Shown here in pieces: positions 7,703-15,438 of a DNA stretch of 64,000 nucleotides. Under the pieces are notes generated by a model. The model ran no database searches, was not told where the DNA came from, and saw only the letters and a program-made list of their open reading frames with translations. Each line of letters opens with the position of its first letter. The first letter of the stretch is position 1. Source of the stretch: Dyadobacter sp. (GTDB taxonomy: Bacteria > Bacteroidota > Bacteroidia > Cytophagales > Spirosomataceae); the NCBI RefSeq assembly GCF_017744695.1, contig NZ_JAGIAS010000001.1, positions 62,001 through 126,000 on the forward strand, in the 5' to 3' direction. The translations under genes and the position numbers were made by a program.

Positions 7703-9459
7703 CCTACATCCCGACCGAAAAGGGGGCGTTCCTGACTTCCAACAGGGATGAACATATCGATCGTGCGCCCGCGGAGCCACCCGTAACCCGCTATACAGGC
7801 GGCACGCTCACCTACCCGAAAGACGCGCACGCCGGAGGCACCTGGATCGCATTGAAAGGCCGGCGCGACGCTGCGGTGTTGCTCAACGGAGGTTTTGCCA
7901 ACCACGAGCGCAAGCCGTCGTACCGCCGCAGCCGTGGGTTGGTGATGCTGGAAATCGTAGAAGCCGATTCGCCCGTCCGTTGTTTTGAAACAATTTCTTT
8001 CGAGGGAATCGAACCCTTTACACTGATCCTGTTCACGGACTGCAGGTTGTTTCGCTGCACCTGGGACGGTAGCCGCAAGCACCGGAGCGAACTCGACGCG
8101 CGTCAACCGCATATCTGGGCTTCCGCTACATTATACAGCCAGGAAGCGCAACAAATGCGGTCGGAGAAGCTACAACAATGGTATCGCCAGGCCGACGTGA
8201 ACGAGGAAAGTATCCTGAATTTTCACCTCGGGAAGGATGTACGGTTCGATGCCGGCCACAGTTTTAATGCACAGCGCGGCGCCATGGCCACGGTGAGCGT
8301 TACCTCCATCGACCTGAGCAGCGCAGAGCCCGCTATGCACTACCACGACCTTCGGACCGGAACTACATCCGTGACCCAACCTGCCTATCGTAAGCATGCC
8401 TCATTCGACAATATCCTCCCGAGAGCCCGGCGGTTCCTGATCCGTGCGCGGCACTGGGAGTACTGGCCGTTGGAATGCGTATACCTGCCTATGGTACCGT
8501 TATGGCTGTGGCTGGGCATGAAGGCCCGATCGGTTTGGTTCTTCGGCGCAGCCAACCCCTCCATGCGCTATGCTGGCTTTGCGGGAGAGCGTAAAAGCAG
8601 GATTTACGCACTAATGCCTGTGGGCTCTTTCCCCGAAACCTTGTTATGTGAAGTGGGTATTTCGAGGGAAAAAGTGCAATCGCTGTTGAATAGCGCCCGC
8701 TTGAAATTCCCGTTGATCGCCAAACCGGATATCGGTGAACGCGGCGTGCAGGTAAAGCTTTTGAAAACCGAAGCCGACCTCGAAGATTATCGCCGGTCCA
8801 GCCAGGTCGACTTCCTCTTGCAGCCCTACATCGACTACCCGCATGAAGCAGGCATATTCTATCACCGCATGCCCGGAGAACCAAACGGGCACGTCTCAGG
8901 AATTGTCGGCAAAGCGCTTTTAGGCGTTACCGGCGACGGAGAGTCGGACATCCTGACCCTGATCATGCGGGACGACCGGGCTATTTTACAACTCCCCGCC
9001 CTCCGTGCATCCCTCGGAGACCGGATAAGATCAGTTCCTGCGGACGGCGAAGAGGTCGGCCTTGTGCCTTACGGCAACCACAGCCGCGGTGCTAAATTCA
9101 CGGACCTCAGCCATCGCATTACCCCTGCGCTCACGCAGGCGATCGACCAGGTATGCAGCGCTATTCCCGGCTTCTATTACGGAAGGCTGGATATCCGTTT
9201 CAAAAGCTGGGCAGAACTGGAAGCAGGAAGGCATTTTTCGATCATCGAACTCAATGGCGCTGTCAGCGAGCCCACGCATATTTACGACCCGGAACATTCC
9301 CTTTTCTTCGCCTGGAAGGAAATCTACCGGCATTGGAAAATCCTCCGCGAAATCAGCATGGCTAATATGCGCAATGGTGCGCCGCCGATGACTTTCGCAG
9401 ACGGACTAAAAATGATCCGGGAACACCACAGGCATGTGGCGCTGATGAGGAAGGGTTGA
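7690..9459 (+). CDS. NRDE (TANGO2-like) domain fused to ATP-grasp domain
   Basis: One uninterrupted 589-residue frame joins two units. Residues 1 to ~245 resemble the NRDE/TANGO2 family: MCTVTY start with Cys2 as a potential N-terminal nucleophile, SNRDEH at 17-22, GGTWIAL near 54, and NGGF near 71. Residues ~255-589 resemble the D-Ala-D-Ala ligase-like ATP-grasp proteins of Bacteroidota: an aromatic HWEYWP/LPMVPLWLW segment, FPLIAKPDIGERG with probable ATP-binding Lys345, LLQPYI, and the metal-ligand motif IIELNG with Glu520 and Asn522. The two parts are usually separate genes as far as I know. It overlaps the DinB-like gene by 13 bp and ends the plus-strand run. The substrate of either half is unknown. 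A sequencing-related loss of a stop codon is a possible alternative. Confidence 0.7.
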   Translation: MCTVTYIPTEKGAFLTSNRDEHIDRAPAEPPVTRYTGGTLTYPKDAHAGGTWIALKGRRDAAVLLNGGFANHERKPSYRRSRGLVMLEIVEADSPVRCFETISFEGIEPFTLILFTDCRLFRCTWDGSRKHRSELDARQPHIWASATLYSQEAQQMRSEKLQQWYRQADVNEESILNFHLGKDVRFDAGHSFNAQRGAMATVSVTSIDLSSAEPAMHYHDLRTGTTSVTQPAYRKHASFDNILPRARRFLIRARHWEYWPLECVYLPMVPLWLWLGMKARSVWFFGAANPSMRYAGFAGERKSRIYALMPVGSFPETLLCEVGISREKVQSLLNSARLKFPLIAKPDIGERGVQVKLLKTEADLEDYRRSSQVDFLLQPYIDYPHEAGIFYHRMPGEPNGHVSGIVGKALLGVTGDGESDILTLIMRDDRAILQLPALRASLGDRIRSVPADGEEVGLVPYGNHSRGAKFTDLSHRITPALTQAIDQVCSAIPGFYYGRLDIRFKSWAELEAGRHFSIIELNGAVSEPTHIYDPEHSLFFAWKEIYRHWKILREISMANMRNGAPPMTFADGLKMIREHHRHVALMRKG

Positions 9460-9538
9460 GAAGCATATTTTATAAAAACACCACTTTGACCGTTTACTAA
9501 GAACCCCACAACACGCTCATTGCCAGCACGATATTTCC

Positions 9539-9546
9539 TATATTTG
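9539..9546 (+). promoter_or_regulatory. Candidate -7 element for the TPR lipoprotein gene
   Basis: TATATTTG fits the Bacteroidota -7 consensus TAnnTTTG, with a TTG 16 bp upstream (9520-9522) as a possible -33 element. It lies 62 bp before the ATG at 9609, in the 149-bp gap after the NRDE/ATP-grasp gene. Confidence 0.45.
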
Positions 9547-9608
9547 TACACACCGCACCCGCGGGTTACTTTCCTTTCATGTGATCTGTGACTCAAACTT
9601 CTACGCTC

Positions 9609-11342
9609 ATGAAGCACGGCCATTGTTACCTCGCATTAATTATCCTTCTTTCTTCGTGCTTCAAAAAGAAGCAGGAAGCTGAAAAGCCCGCGTCCGACAG
9701 CACCGGGCGGATTACGGTTTGCTACAATCCCAAAACCACGGACGCCGAATGGTATAGTTCAGGCAAAAAAGCGCCCTTGCTCGACGGTTTGCAGGGCATC
9801 GATTTCAAAATTTCGACTTCCAGCCCGGAGGCGCAGGCCTATTTTAACCAGGGGATGATGCTCTCGTACGGTTTTAATCACGCCGAGGCTGCCCGGTCGT
9901 TTTACCAGGCCACCCGGCTCGATTCGACCTGCGCGATGGCCTATTGGGGTTATGCCTACGTGCTGGGCCCTAATTACAATGCCGGAATGGAACCGGACAA
10001 CTTTCAGCGGGCCTGGGCGGCCACTAAAAAAGCGCAACAACTGGCTGCCCGATGTACCCCCAAAGAAAAAGCACTCATAGACGCACTGACCACTCGGTAC
10101 AGCGAGGTCCCCCCTGCCAACAGGGCACCGCTGGATATCGCGTTCGCGGCGGCCATGAAAAAAGTATACAACCAGTTCCCTACCGATCCCGACATCGGGG
10201 CGTTGTACGCGGAGGCGCAGATGGACCTGCACCCATGGGACTTATATGATAAAAAAACGAAAGCAGCCAAATCCTGGACACCCGCGCTGGTGGCTGTGCT
10301 GGAAGGCCTGTTGAAAAAGAACCCGCGGCACCCGGGCGCGCACCACCTCTACATACACGCACTGGAGGCCTCCGCTACGCCCGAAAAAGCGATGGCGTCG
10401 GCAGCCTTGCTCGATTCGCTGGTTCCGGGCGCAGGCCACCTGCTCCACATGCCATCGCATATTTACATCCTCACCGGTGATTACCACCTGGGCTCGCTTT
10501 CCAATATAAGCGCTGTCGGGGCCGATAGCAATTACATCACCACCTGTCACGCACAAGGCGCCTACCCGCTCGCCTATTTCCCGCACAATTACCATTTCCT
10601 GGCAGCTACCGCCACCCTGGAAGGCAATTCCGACCTGGCCTGGCTTGCCGCGCGGAAAGTACAGCATTACTCCGCGAAAGAGGTAATGCGGCAACCCGGG
10701 TGGGGCACGCTTCAGCATTATTATACCATTCCCTATTACATCGCCGTGAAGTTTTCGATGTGGGATACCCTTCTGACCGAACCTGCCCCGGGCAAGGACC
10801 TGATTTATCCACGGGCTATATGGCATTATGCGAGGGGAATGGCCTTCCTGGGCAAGCACGACCTGCCGCATGCACAGGAAGAAATGAAGTCGCTCACCGC
10901 ATTGGCCTCCGACACGACGTTGAAAGACATCACGGTATGGAACATCAATACTTCGGTGGATCTCGTACAAATCGCCTCCAAGGTATTGTCGGCCGGTATC
11001 GCCGCGCAACAAAACCAGCTCGACAAATCGGCGGCCCTGCTCGGGGAAGCCATCGCCCTCGAGGATAACCTCAACTACAATGAGCCGCCCGACTGGTTTT
11101 TCTCCGTGCGCCATCACCTGGGGGCTGTATTGCTCAAAGCCGGGAAGAACGCCGAGGCGGAACATACCTACCGCCAGGATTTACGCACCTGGCGAAAAAA
11201 TGGCTGGGCGCTGATCGGGCTCCATAATGCCCTGGTGCAGCAGAATAATAACAGCGAAGCACAGACGGTTAAATCCGATTTTGATAAGGCCTGGCAACAT
11301 GCCGATATCAAGATCGCCTCGTCGTCGAGCATCGCGGATTAG
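9609..11342 (+). CDS. TPR-repeat lipoprotein
   Basis: The 577-residue product begins with a lipoprotein signal (LALIILLSSC, Cys at about residue 17). I took the ATG at 9609, which starts the signal peptide directly, over a GTG 21 bp upstream. The body is alpha-helical with tetratricopeptide-like units, for example EAQAYFNQGMMLSYGFNHAEAARSFYQATRLD near 75-105 and several looser repeats toward the C-terminus. Histidine-rich phrases (HPGAHHLYIHALE, HLLHMPSHIY) recur in the middle, as in a widespread but uncharacterised bacterial TPR family. It likely acts as a scaffold at the inner face of the outer membrane. It is a stand-alone gene with its own promoter candidate, convergent with the next gene. 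Confidence 0.8.
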   Translation: MKHGHCYLALIILLSSCFKKKQEAEKPASDSTGRITVCYNPKTTDAEWYSSGKKAPLLDGLQGIDFKISTSSPEAQAYFNQGMMLSYGFNHAEAARSFYQATRLDSTCAMAYWGYAYVLGPNYNAGMEPDNFQRAWAATKKAQQLAARCTPKEKALIDALTTRYSEVPPANRAPLDIAFAAAMKKVYNQFPTDPDIGALYAEAQMDLHPWDLYDKKTKAAKSWTPALVAVLEGLLKKNPRHPGAHHLYIHALEASATPEKAMASAALLDSLVPGAGHLLHMPSHIYILTGDYHLGSLSNISAVGADSNYITTCHAQGAYPLAYFPHNYHFLAATATLEGNSDLAWLAARKVQHYSAKEVMRQPGWGTLQHYYTIPYYIAVKFSMWDTLLTEPAPGKDLIYPRAIWHYARGMAFLGKHDLPHAQEEMKSLTALASDTTLKDITVWNINTSVDLVQIASKVLSAGIAAQQNQLDKSAALLGEAIALEDNLNYNEPPDWFFSVRHHLGAVLLKAGKNAEAEHTYRQDLRTWRKNGWALIGLHNALVQQNNNSEAQTVKSDFDKAWQHADIKIASSSSIAD

Positions 11343-11460
11343 CCAAAACAAAGAAGTCGGTTGTAATTACCATCGATTATTCCGGCCAATTTATGGCAAC
11401 GTATCTGAGAACCTATTACAAGTCGGGCGACTGCATTATGTTCTGGATTGTATTGAAATG

Positions 11461-12687
11461 TCAAAGCGCAAAGCCGATTCCCGCCTTGGCCTGCAATTCG
11501 CAGTAGCTAACCTTAAAAATGCTTTTCCTCATACTGTTACCCGAATAGCCAATTGCGGCGTCGAAATAAAGCCTATTGAACAGACGCTGCTGATAACCAG
11601 CCAGAATACCGGCAGCAGCATTCCAGGTGTTGAAAGGGTTTCTCCCTCTAAAAACGATCCGATCATAGTTATACGCGAATCGCGGCCCCAGGTATAACCC
11701 CGACAGATTGTCCGAGGCTTTGCCCTTCCTCACCTGGTTCTTTTGCAGGTAATACCAGCGAATCTGCGCCTCACCGACGGCGGTAATGGACGATCTAGTC
11801 TCCCAAGAAGAGAGGTTCATTTCGCTACCAATGCTCAGATTGACCGACAACGGGCTCTTACCCAGTTTTCGCTCATAACCCGCTTCCGCACGGAGCGACT
11901 GAGCTTCCAACCCGATATTCACCTCCGGCAACCGGATTTTGAAATGCTGCTTCACCAAATAGTCGCAATGCAGGACGTCGCATAATGGCTCCTTATTATT
12001 TCGCCTCCAATCGCCGAACGCAAGGCCAAGCAGGGCACGCGATGCAATGACGGCGTTTTGCGCTTGGAAGCCACGCGACGGCAGGTAACCCCGATCCCAC
12101 ATAAACAAATATGGACTGGCGTAATAGAGGCCCAGCGAAAAGTCGAGAAAGCCATTGGCGAGAAAACGACTTTGAAACCCGTATGTAATGCTGAAAAGCT
12201 CCCTTGGGCGGTTGCTCAGAATGGCCGCCAGCGATCGCTCGTAGGAGATTCCCAGGTAACTTCCGCTGAAATTGTTGGCACTTTGCTGTCGTGCTATCCG
12301 CTTGTTCATTTCAAAATACCACCGGCTGCCTATGCTGGCAAACAGATTGTTTCCGCTGAATTGCCGCTCGAACCGCTCCAATGTGACGGCGTTTCCGGTA
12401 CGGTTGGTCCGGCCGGTGAGCGCCACTTCCAGCGACAACGCCGGCAACACCTTGTATTCAAATGCCGCATTGAACCCGAGCCCATTGTAAGTCGTTGCCA
12501 GATACCCCAGCTTGAACATCTTCCGGGTAGGGACTTTGGTCATGAAAACATTTTCATAGCGGTCGATAAACCGCTGCTCCACCACTGGGCTATTCTCCTC
12601 CGTAAATGTGACGGAAGCGGTGTCCTGAGCGAAGGATCGAATGGGCAATGCCGCCAGCAGCATTAATGCACGAAAAAGTTGACGCAT
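11461..12687 (-). CDS. Secreted outer-membrane barrel-like protein, unknown function
   Basis: I do not recognise a named family. The 408-residue product has a signal peptide (hydrophobic stretch to SFAQ near residue 21). After about residue 60 it alternates aromatic and polar residues in the manner of transmembrane beta strands (FNAAFEYKVLP, LGISYERSL, FDAAIGYSGNS, ending AGIGFAL). It is therefore probably an outer-membrane barrel or barrel-like lipid-facing protein. A Cys pair (CDVLHC near 238-243) may form a disulfide. It stands alone between a convergent TPR lipoprotein gene and a Dabb-domain gene. No operon partner suggests a function. Confidence 0.65.
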   Translation of the reverse strand: MRQLFRALMLLAALPIRSFAQDTASVTFTEENSPVVEQRFIDRYENVFMTKVPTRKMFKLGYLATTYNGLGFNAAFEYKVLPALSLEVALTGRTNRTGNAVTLERFERQFSGNNLFASIGSRWYFEMNKRIARQQSANNFSGSYLGISYERSLAAILSNRPRELFSITYGFQSRFLANGFLDFSLGLYYASPYLFMWDRGYLPSRGFQAQNAVIASRALLGLAFGDWRRNNKEPLCDVLHCDYLVKQHFKIRLPEVNIGLEAQSLRAEAGYERKLGKSPLSVNLSIGSEMNLSSWETRSSITAVGEAQIRWYYLQKNQVRKGKASDNLSGLYLGPRFAYNYDRIVFRGRNPFNTWNAAAGILAGYQQRLFNRLYFDAAIGYSGNSMRKSIFKVSYCELQAKAGIGFAL

Positions 12688-12796
12688 CGATTAGCTTAAA
12701 TGTGAACCCGTAGCCGCGCATGAAGCAGCGCCAGGATAAAGAGGCTAAGGGTGACATCAATCGTTGTATGAAGTCAAAATAAATGTTCGGCGCTAT

Positions 12797-12887
12797 GGAA
12801 GGGAGGATGGAGGAAAGGAGGATGGAGTCAGGTATTGTCAGGTATTGAGAACTTCCCCTTCCTCCTTCCTCCTTCCTCCTTCCTCCT
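12797..12887. repeat. Polypurine/polypyrimidine inverted pair with CCTTCCT repeats
   Basis: A purine tract (12797-12826, GGAAGGGAGGATGGAGG and similar) faces a pyrimidine tract made of about four CCTTCCT units (12857-12887). The two are complementary enough to form a long hairpin. Between them lies a direct duplication of TCAGGTATTG. The element sits 5 bp past the stop codon of the Dabb gene, so it may serve as a 3' end structure. The rest of the gap 12688-12796 shows nothing I can interpret. Confidence 0.7.
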
Positions 12888-12892
12888 AAAAA

Positions 12893-13303
12893 CTAAACAT
12901 CCATCGCGTCATATACGATTACCTTGTCCCACAGATGGCTGCAATCCTTGATGAATTTTTGGTGGATCGGATGATCCTGATAGGTCGCCTGGCCTGCGAG
13001 GTCCTCGAAAAACATCAGCTCGGATACTGCCCAGCTATTGTCCACGACATCCCGTTTCTCCGTGCTGGCCACCACCCCGATACGGAGTTCCTTGATCGCC
13101 TCGATCTTCCGCAATGTTTTCAAGCCTTCGATGATCCGGTCACGGTCGGCTACCGAGCCAGGGTTTTTAAGCCAGAAAAATACGTGGTGCACCAACGGGG
13201 TTTTGCTTTTCGCAGGAGTAACCGGCGCGGCCACGGATGCCGCAGCGCCCGCGGCGAGAGAAACCGAGCCTGCAATAAATTTACGACGGGAAGAATTTGT
13301 CAT
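12893..13303 (-). CDS. Tat-exported Dabb (stress-responsive A/B barrel) protein
   Basis: The 136-residue protein has an N-terminal twin-arginine signal (NSSRRKFIAG followed by an Ala-rich hydrophobic segment), so it is exported folded. The mature part fits the Dabb dimeric alpha/beta-barrel fold: LVHHVFFWLKNPG near 37-49, an internal VVDNSWAVSELMFFEDL stretch, and the closing DHPIHQKFI with a conserved histidine. Family members include plant stress proteins and some cyclases; many bacterial ones have no known activity. It has its own -7-like element 27 bp upstream. A purine/pyrimidine hairpin lies immediately downstream. Confidence 0.8.
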   Translation of the reverse strand: MTNSSRRKFIAGSVSLAAGAAASVAAPVTPAKSKTPLVHHVFFWLKNPGSVADRDRIIEGLKTLRKIEAIKELRIGVVASTEKRDVVDNSWAVSELMFFEDLAGQATYQDHPIHQKFIKDCSHLWDKVIVYDAMDV

Positions 13304-13329
13304 AGTAAATGTTGAGATATAATGAAGGA

Positions 13330-13337
13330 CAAAAATA
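13330..13337 (-). promoter_or_regulatory. Candidate -7 element for the Dabb gene
   Basis: Read on the minus strand, 13337-13330 is TATTTTTG, an exact TAnnTTTG match, 27 bp before the Dabb start codon. The upstream -33 element is not clear. Confidence 0.35.
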
Positions 13338-13353
13338 GCCTATTTGAAGCAAA

Positions 13354-13557
13354 TTAAGCCGTTTTCAGCGCCGGATTCTCGCCGGGTGGATAGATAATAA
13401 CTATTGACTTCCACCATCCCGGCAACAGGTCCGAAGCCGACGCCGAAATAACCTGGTAGACATTAAATACCAACAGAAGCGCATACACGACTTGCAGGAA
13501 CGTGGCCAATACTATGAACACCTTAAAAAAACGGTGGGGTCGTTTGATGAAGGGCAT
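13354..13557 (-). CDS. Small membrane protein, unknown function
   Basis: A 67-residue reading frame begins MPFIKRPHRFFKVF and has one convincing transmembrane helix (about 11-38: FFKVFIVLATFLQVVYALLLV). A hydrophilic, proline-containing tail follows (YPPGENPALKTA). The basic residues before the helix favour an N-in orientation. There is no recognisable family and no operon partner; the neighbour at 13303 is separated by 50 bp on the same strand. It may be a real gene because of the balanced membrane-protein composition, but a chance frame cannot be excluded. Confidence 0.4.
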   Translation of the reverse strand: MPFIKRPHRFFKVFIVLATFLQVVYALLLVFNVYQVISASASDLLPGWWKSIVIIYPPGENPALKTA

Positions 13558-13707
13558 ATTATCAGGGTTAAAATATAAATCACCAAAGTAAGGCGAACGC
13601 TCCCGATACCGTTCAAGGGGAGATTATTTTCATGCAGAAAATTTCAAAATATTTACTGTAAATAGTGCGACAGACGAAGCATTCTCCTGAAAGAAGTCAA
13701 GACATCC

Positions 13708-14097
13708 ATGAAATACATACGTATTTTATTTCGATTAGCCCTTTGGATCTTTATAATATCTGTGCTTGTATGGGCGTGTCTGTTGCTGTTATTCGTTTAC
13801 GGTTTCGGACATCGTGCCTTGTTCTTTGGTAGTTTTTAGTAGCGCATAGGTTCCGCCTATCCGCCACATCCTCCGCTTTGGGATGATCTTATCGGCCCGG
13901 GTGGATGGTCCCCTCCCGGTTCTTCCGCGGCAAATCCTGTTGCATTTGATATGGCGATCGGGGAAACAAGGACCGCCCAAAAATTAGTAACCATGCAATT
14001 CAACACCGAATTTCCACCAGTTACCTTGTCATATGGCCCTAACATTGTAAGCGTGGTCAATAATACAACGGCTATAAAGTTGATCAACGCTCCTTGA
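13708..14097 (+). pseudogene. Small membrane-protein frame interrupted by two TAG codons
   Basis: From the ATG at 13708 a 43-codon frame encodes one strong transmembrane helix (LALWIFIISVLVWACLLLLFV) and ends at TAG 13837-13839, followed at once by a second TAG. The same frame stays open afterwards for 85 codons to TGA 14095-14097. That part has a proline/glycine-rich stretch (YPPHPPLWDDLIGPGGW) and then a more ordinary soluble-looking segment (FNTEFPPVTLSYGPNIV). Either the first part is a genuine 43-residue membrane peptide, or the whole is a 130-codon gene broken by stop mutations. I do not recognise the family. The rest of the gap (13558-13707 and 14098-14300) shows nothing else I can support. 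Confidence 0.3.
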
Positions 14098-14302
14098 CAA
14101 TTACGATAGATTAAGGGATATTCACGAAGCCCGAATCGCCATCAACCCATCGCTGGGGTGCGAGCCCGGACAGAACTGCCTGTAAACGGGAAAAAGTCGC
14201 TGCCGGTGTTCGTCCACGTGCACGTGGGCGGGCTTCTGCGCAAGCTTCCGGTGAACACCCATTTCATCTCACACAAGGAAATTGTCGATATCATCGGGCA
14301 CG

Positions 14303-14339
14303 GCAGAAAAGCTCCGCAACGGTATGCGGAGCTTTCTGG
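14303..14339 (-). terminator. Intrinsic terminator of the xylanase operon
   Basis: AAAGCTCCGCA (14308-14318) pairs perfectly with TGCGGAGCTTT (14325-14335) around a 6-base loop, and pairing extends further with one bulged A. On the minus strand the stem is followed by TTTTCTG. It lies ~40 bp past the GH10 stop codon, as expected for the end of the leftward xylan operon. Confidence 0.8.
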
Positions 14340-14374
14340 AAAACCATTTTGCGCGGTTATTGGGTTAAATGCAT

Positions 14375-15436
14375 TCAGAAATCGACGATTTTGTTGAAGA
14401 ACGCCTTCGGCTGGAGCTTTTCATCGAATAGCAGCGGATAGTCCTTCCTGCCGCGAACCGGAAAATTATCCAGCCAGGTCGTTTTGTCCGACACGTTCCA
14501 GAAAGTAACGCCGGTGAGTACGCCGCGGTTTTTGCGAAACGTCCTGAAAAGCATTTCGTACTGTCCGCCCTGGCGGGCAAATGCCTCGGGGGCCACTGGT
14601 GCATTATCGGCCTCGGTCCGCTCACGCCGGCCGTGTTCCTTCACGTGCACGGATACATCCAGCTCCGTGATCTGTACCGCCAGCCCCAGGCTTGCAAACC
14701 GGCTGATCGACTCCTGCAATTCGCTCTCAGAAGGCTCATACACAGACCAGTGCCCTTGTAAACCCACACCGTGGACGGGAACGTTTTTCTCTTTCAGTTT
14801 CTTGAGCAGCTGGTAAATCTTCTCCCGTTTGGCGCGGCTCTCGGTATTGTAGTCATTATAAAAAAGCTTTGCGGCCGGATCCGCGGCATGCGCGTATTCG
14901 AACGCTTTTTCAATATAATCCTCGCCGACAATTTCATAAAATCTGGATGGTCGATAAATGCCCGTCCCTGTATCAGGTACCGCCTCGTTCACGACATCCC
15001 AGGCGTAAATCCGGCCTTTGTAACGGCCTACCACATCGGTAATATGCTGTTTCAAACGTTCGAGCAGCACCTCGCGCGTTACCTGCTTGCCCGAGGCATC
15101 GGTAAAAAACCACTGCGGCGCCTGGTTATGCCAGCAGAGCGTATGGCCGCGCACCTTCATGCCATTCTTTTGCGCAAATGCAACGATCGCATCGGGCGCT
15201 TCCCAGGCATAACGGTCGGGCTCGGGGTGGATCGGGCCCATTTTCATCGCGTTTTCAGGCGTAATGCTGCTGAATTGCTTCACGATCAGCTCCGCCTCCG
15301 GGCCCGAGAGATTTCTCGGGGCCACCGCCACGCCGACCGGAAAGTAGTCTACGTAGGCGTCCTTTAAGGATTTCTGCTGGGCCAATGCACCGGTGCATGC
15401 CAGCCAACCGGCCAGAAACAAGGGGATTTTTTGCAT
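14375..15436 (-). CDS. GH10 endo-beta-1,4-xylanase
   Basis: This 353-residue secreted enzyme should cut the beta-1,4-xylan backbone by retaining hydrolysis. A signal peptide ends near residue 20 (GALAQ). The GH10 TIM barrel shows SSITPENAMK near 56-65, GHTLCWHNQ near 97-104, the acid/base motif AWDVVNEA with Glu151, and the nucleophile motif QITELDV with Glu258. The length is typical of a single-domain GH10 without carbohydrate-binding modules. It is the last gene of the leftward operon SusC-SusD-GH43-oxidoreductase-GH10, starts 2 bp after the oxidoreductase gene stop, and is followed by a clear terminator. Confidence 0.95.
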   Translation of the reverse strand: MQKIPLFLAGWLACTGALAQQKSLKDAYVDYFPVGVAVAPRNLSGPEAELIVKQFSSITPENAMKMGPIHPEPDRYAWEAPDAIVAFAQKNGMKVRGHTLCWHNQAPQWFFTDASGKQVTREVLLERLKQHITDVVGRYKGRIYAWDVVNEAVPDTGTGIYRPSRFYEIVGEDYIEKAFEYAHAADPAAKLFYNDYNTESRAKREKIYQLLKKLKEKNVPVHGVGLQGHWSVYEPSESELQESISRFASLGLAVQITELDVSVHVKEHGRRERTEADNAPVAPEAFARQGGQYEMLFRTFRKNRGVLTGVTFWNVSDKTTWLDNFPVRGRKDYPLLFDEKLQPKAFFNKIVDF

Positions 15437-15438
15437 AA

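Noticed and set aside
14158..14397. A 79-codon plus-strand frame that faintly resembles part of a regulatory domain
   Set aside because: It runs through the GH10 terminator hairpin and into the antisense of the GH10 3' end. The resemblance is too weak to support a gene.
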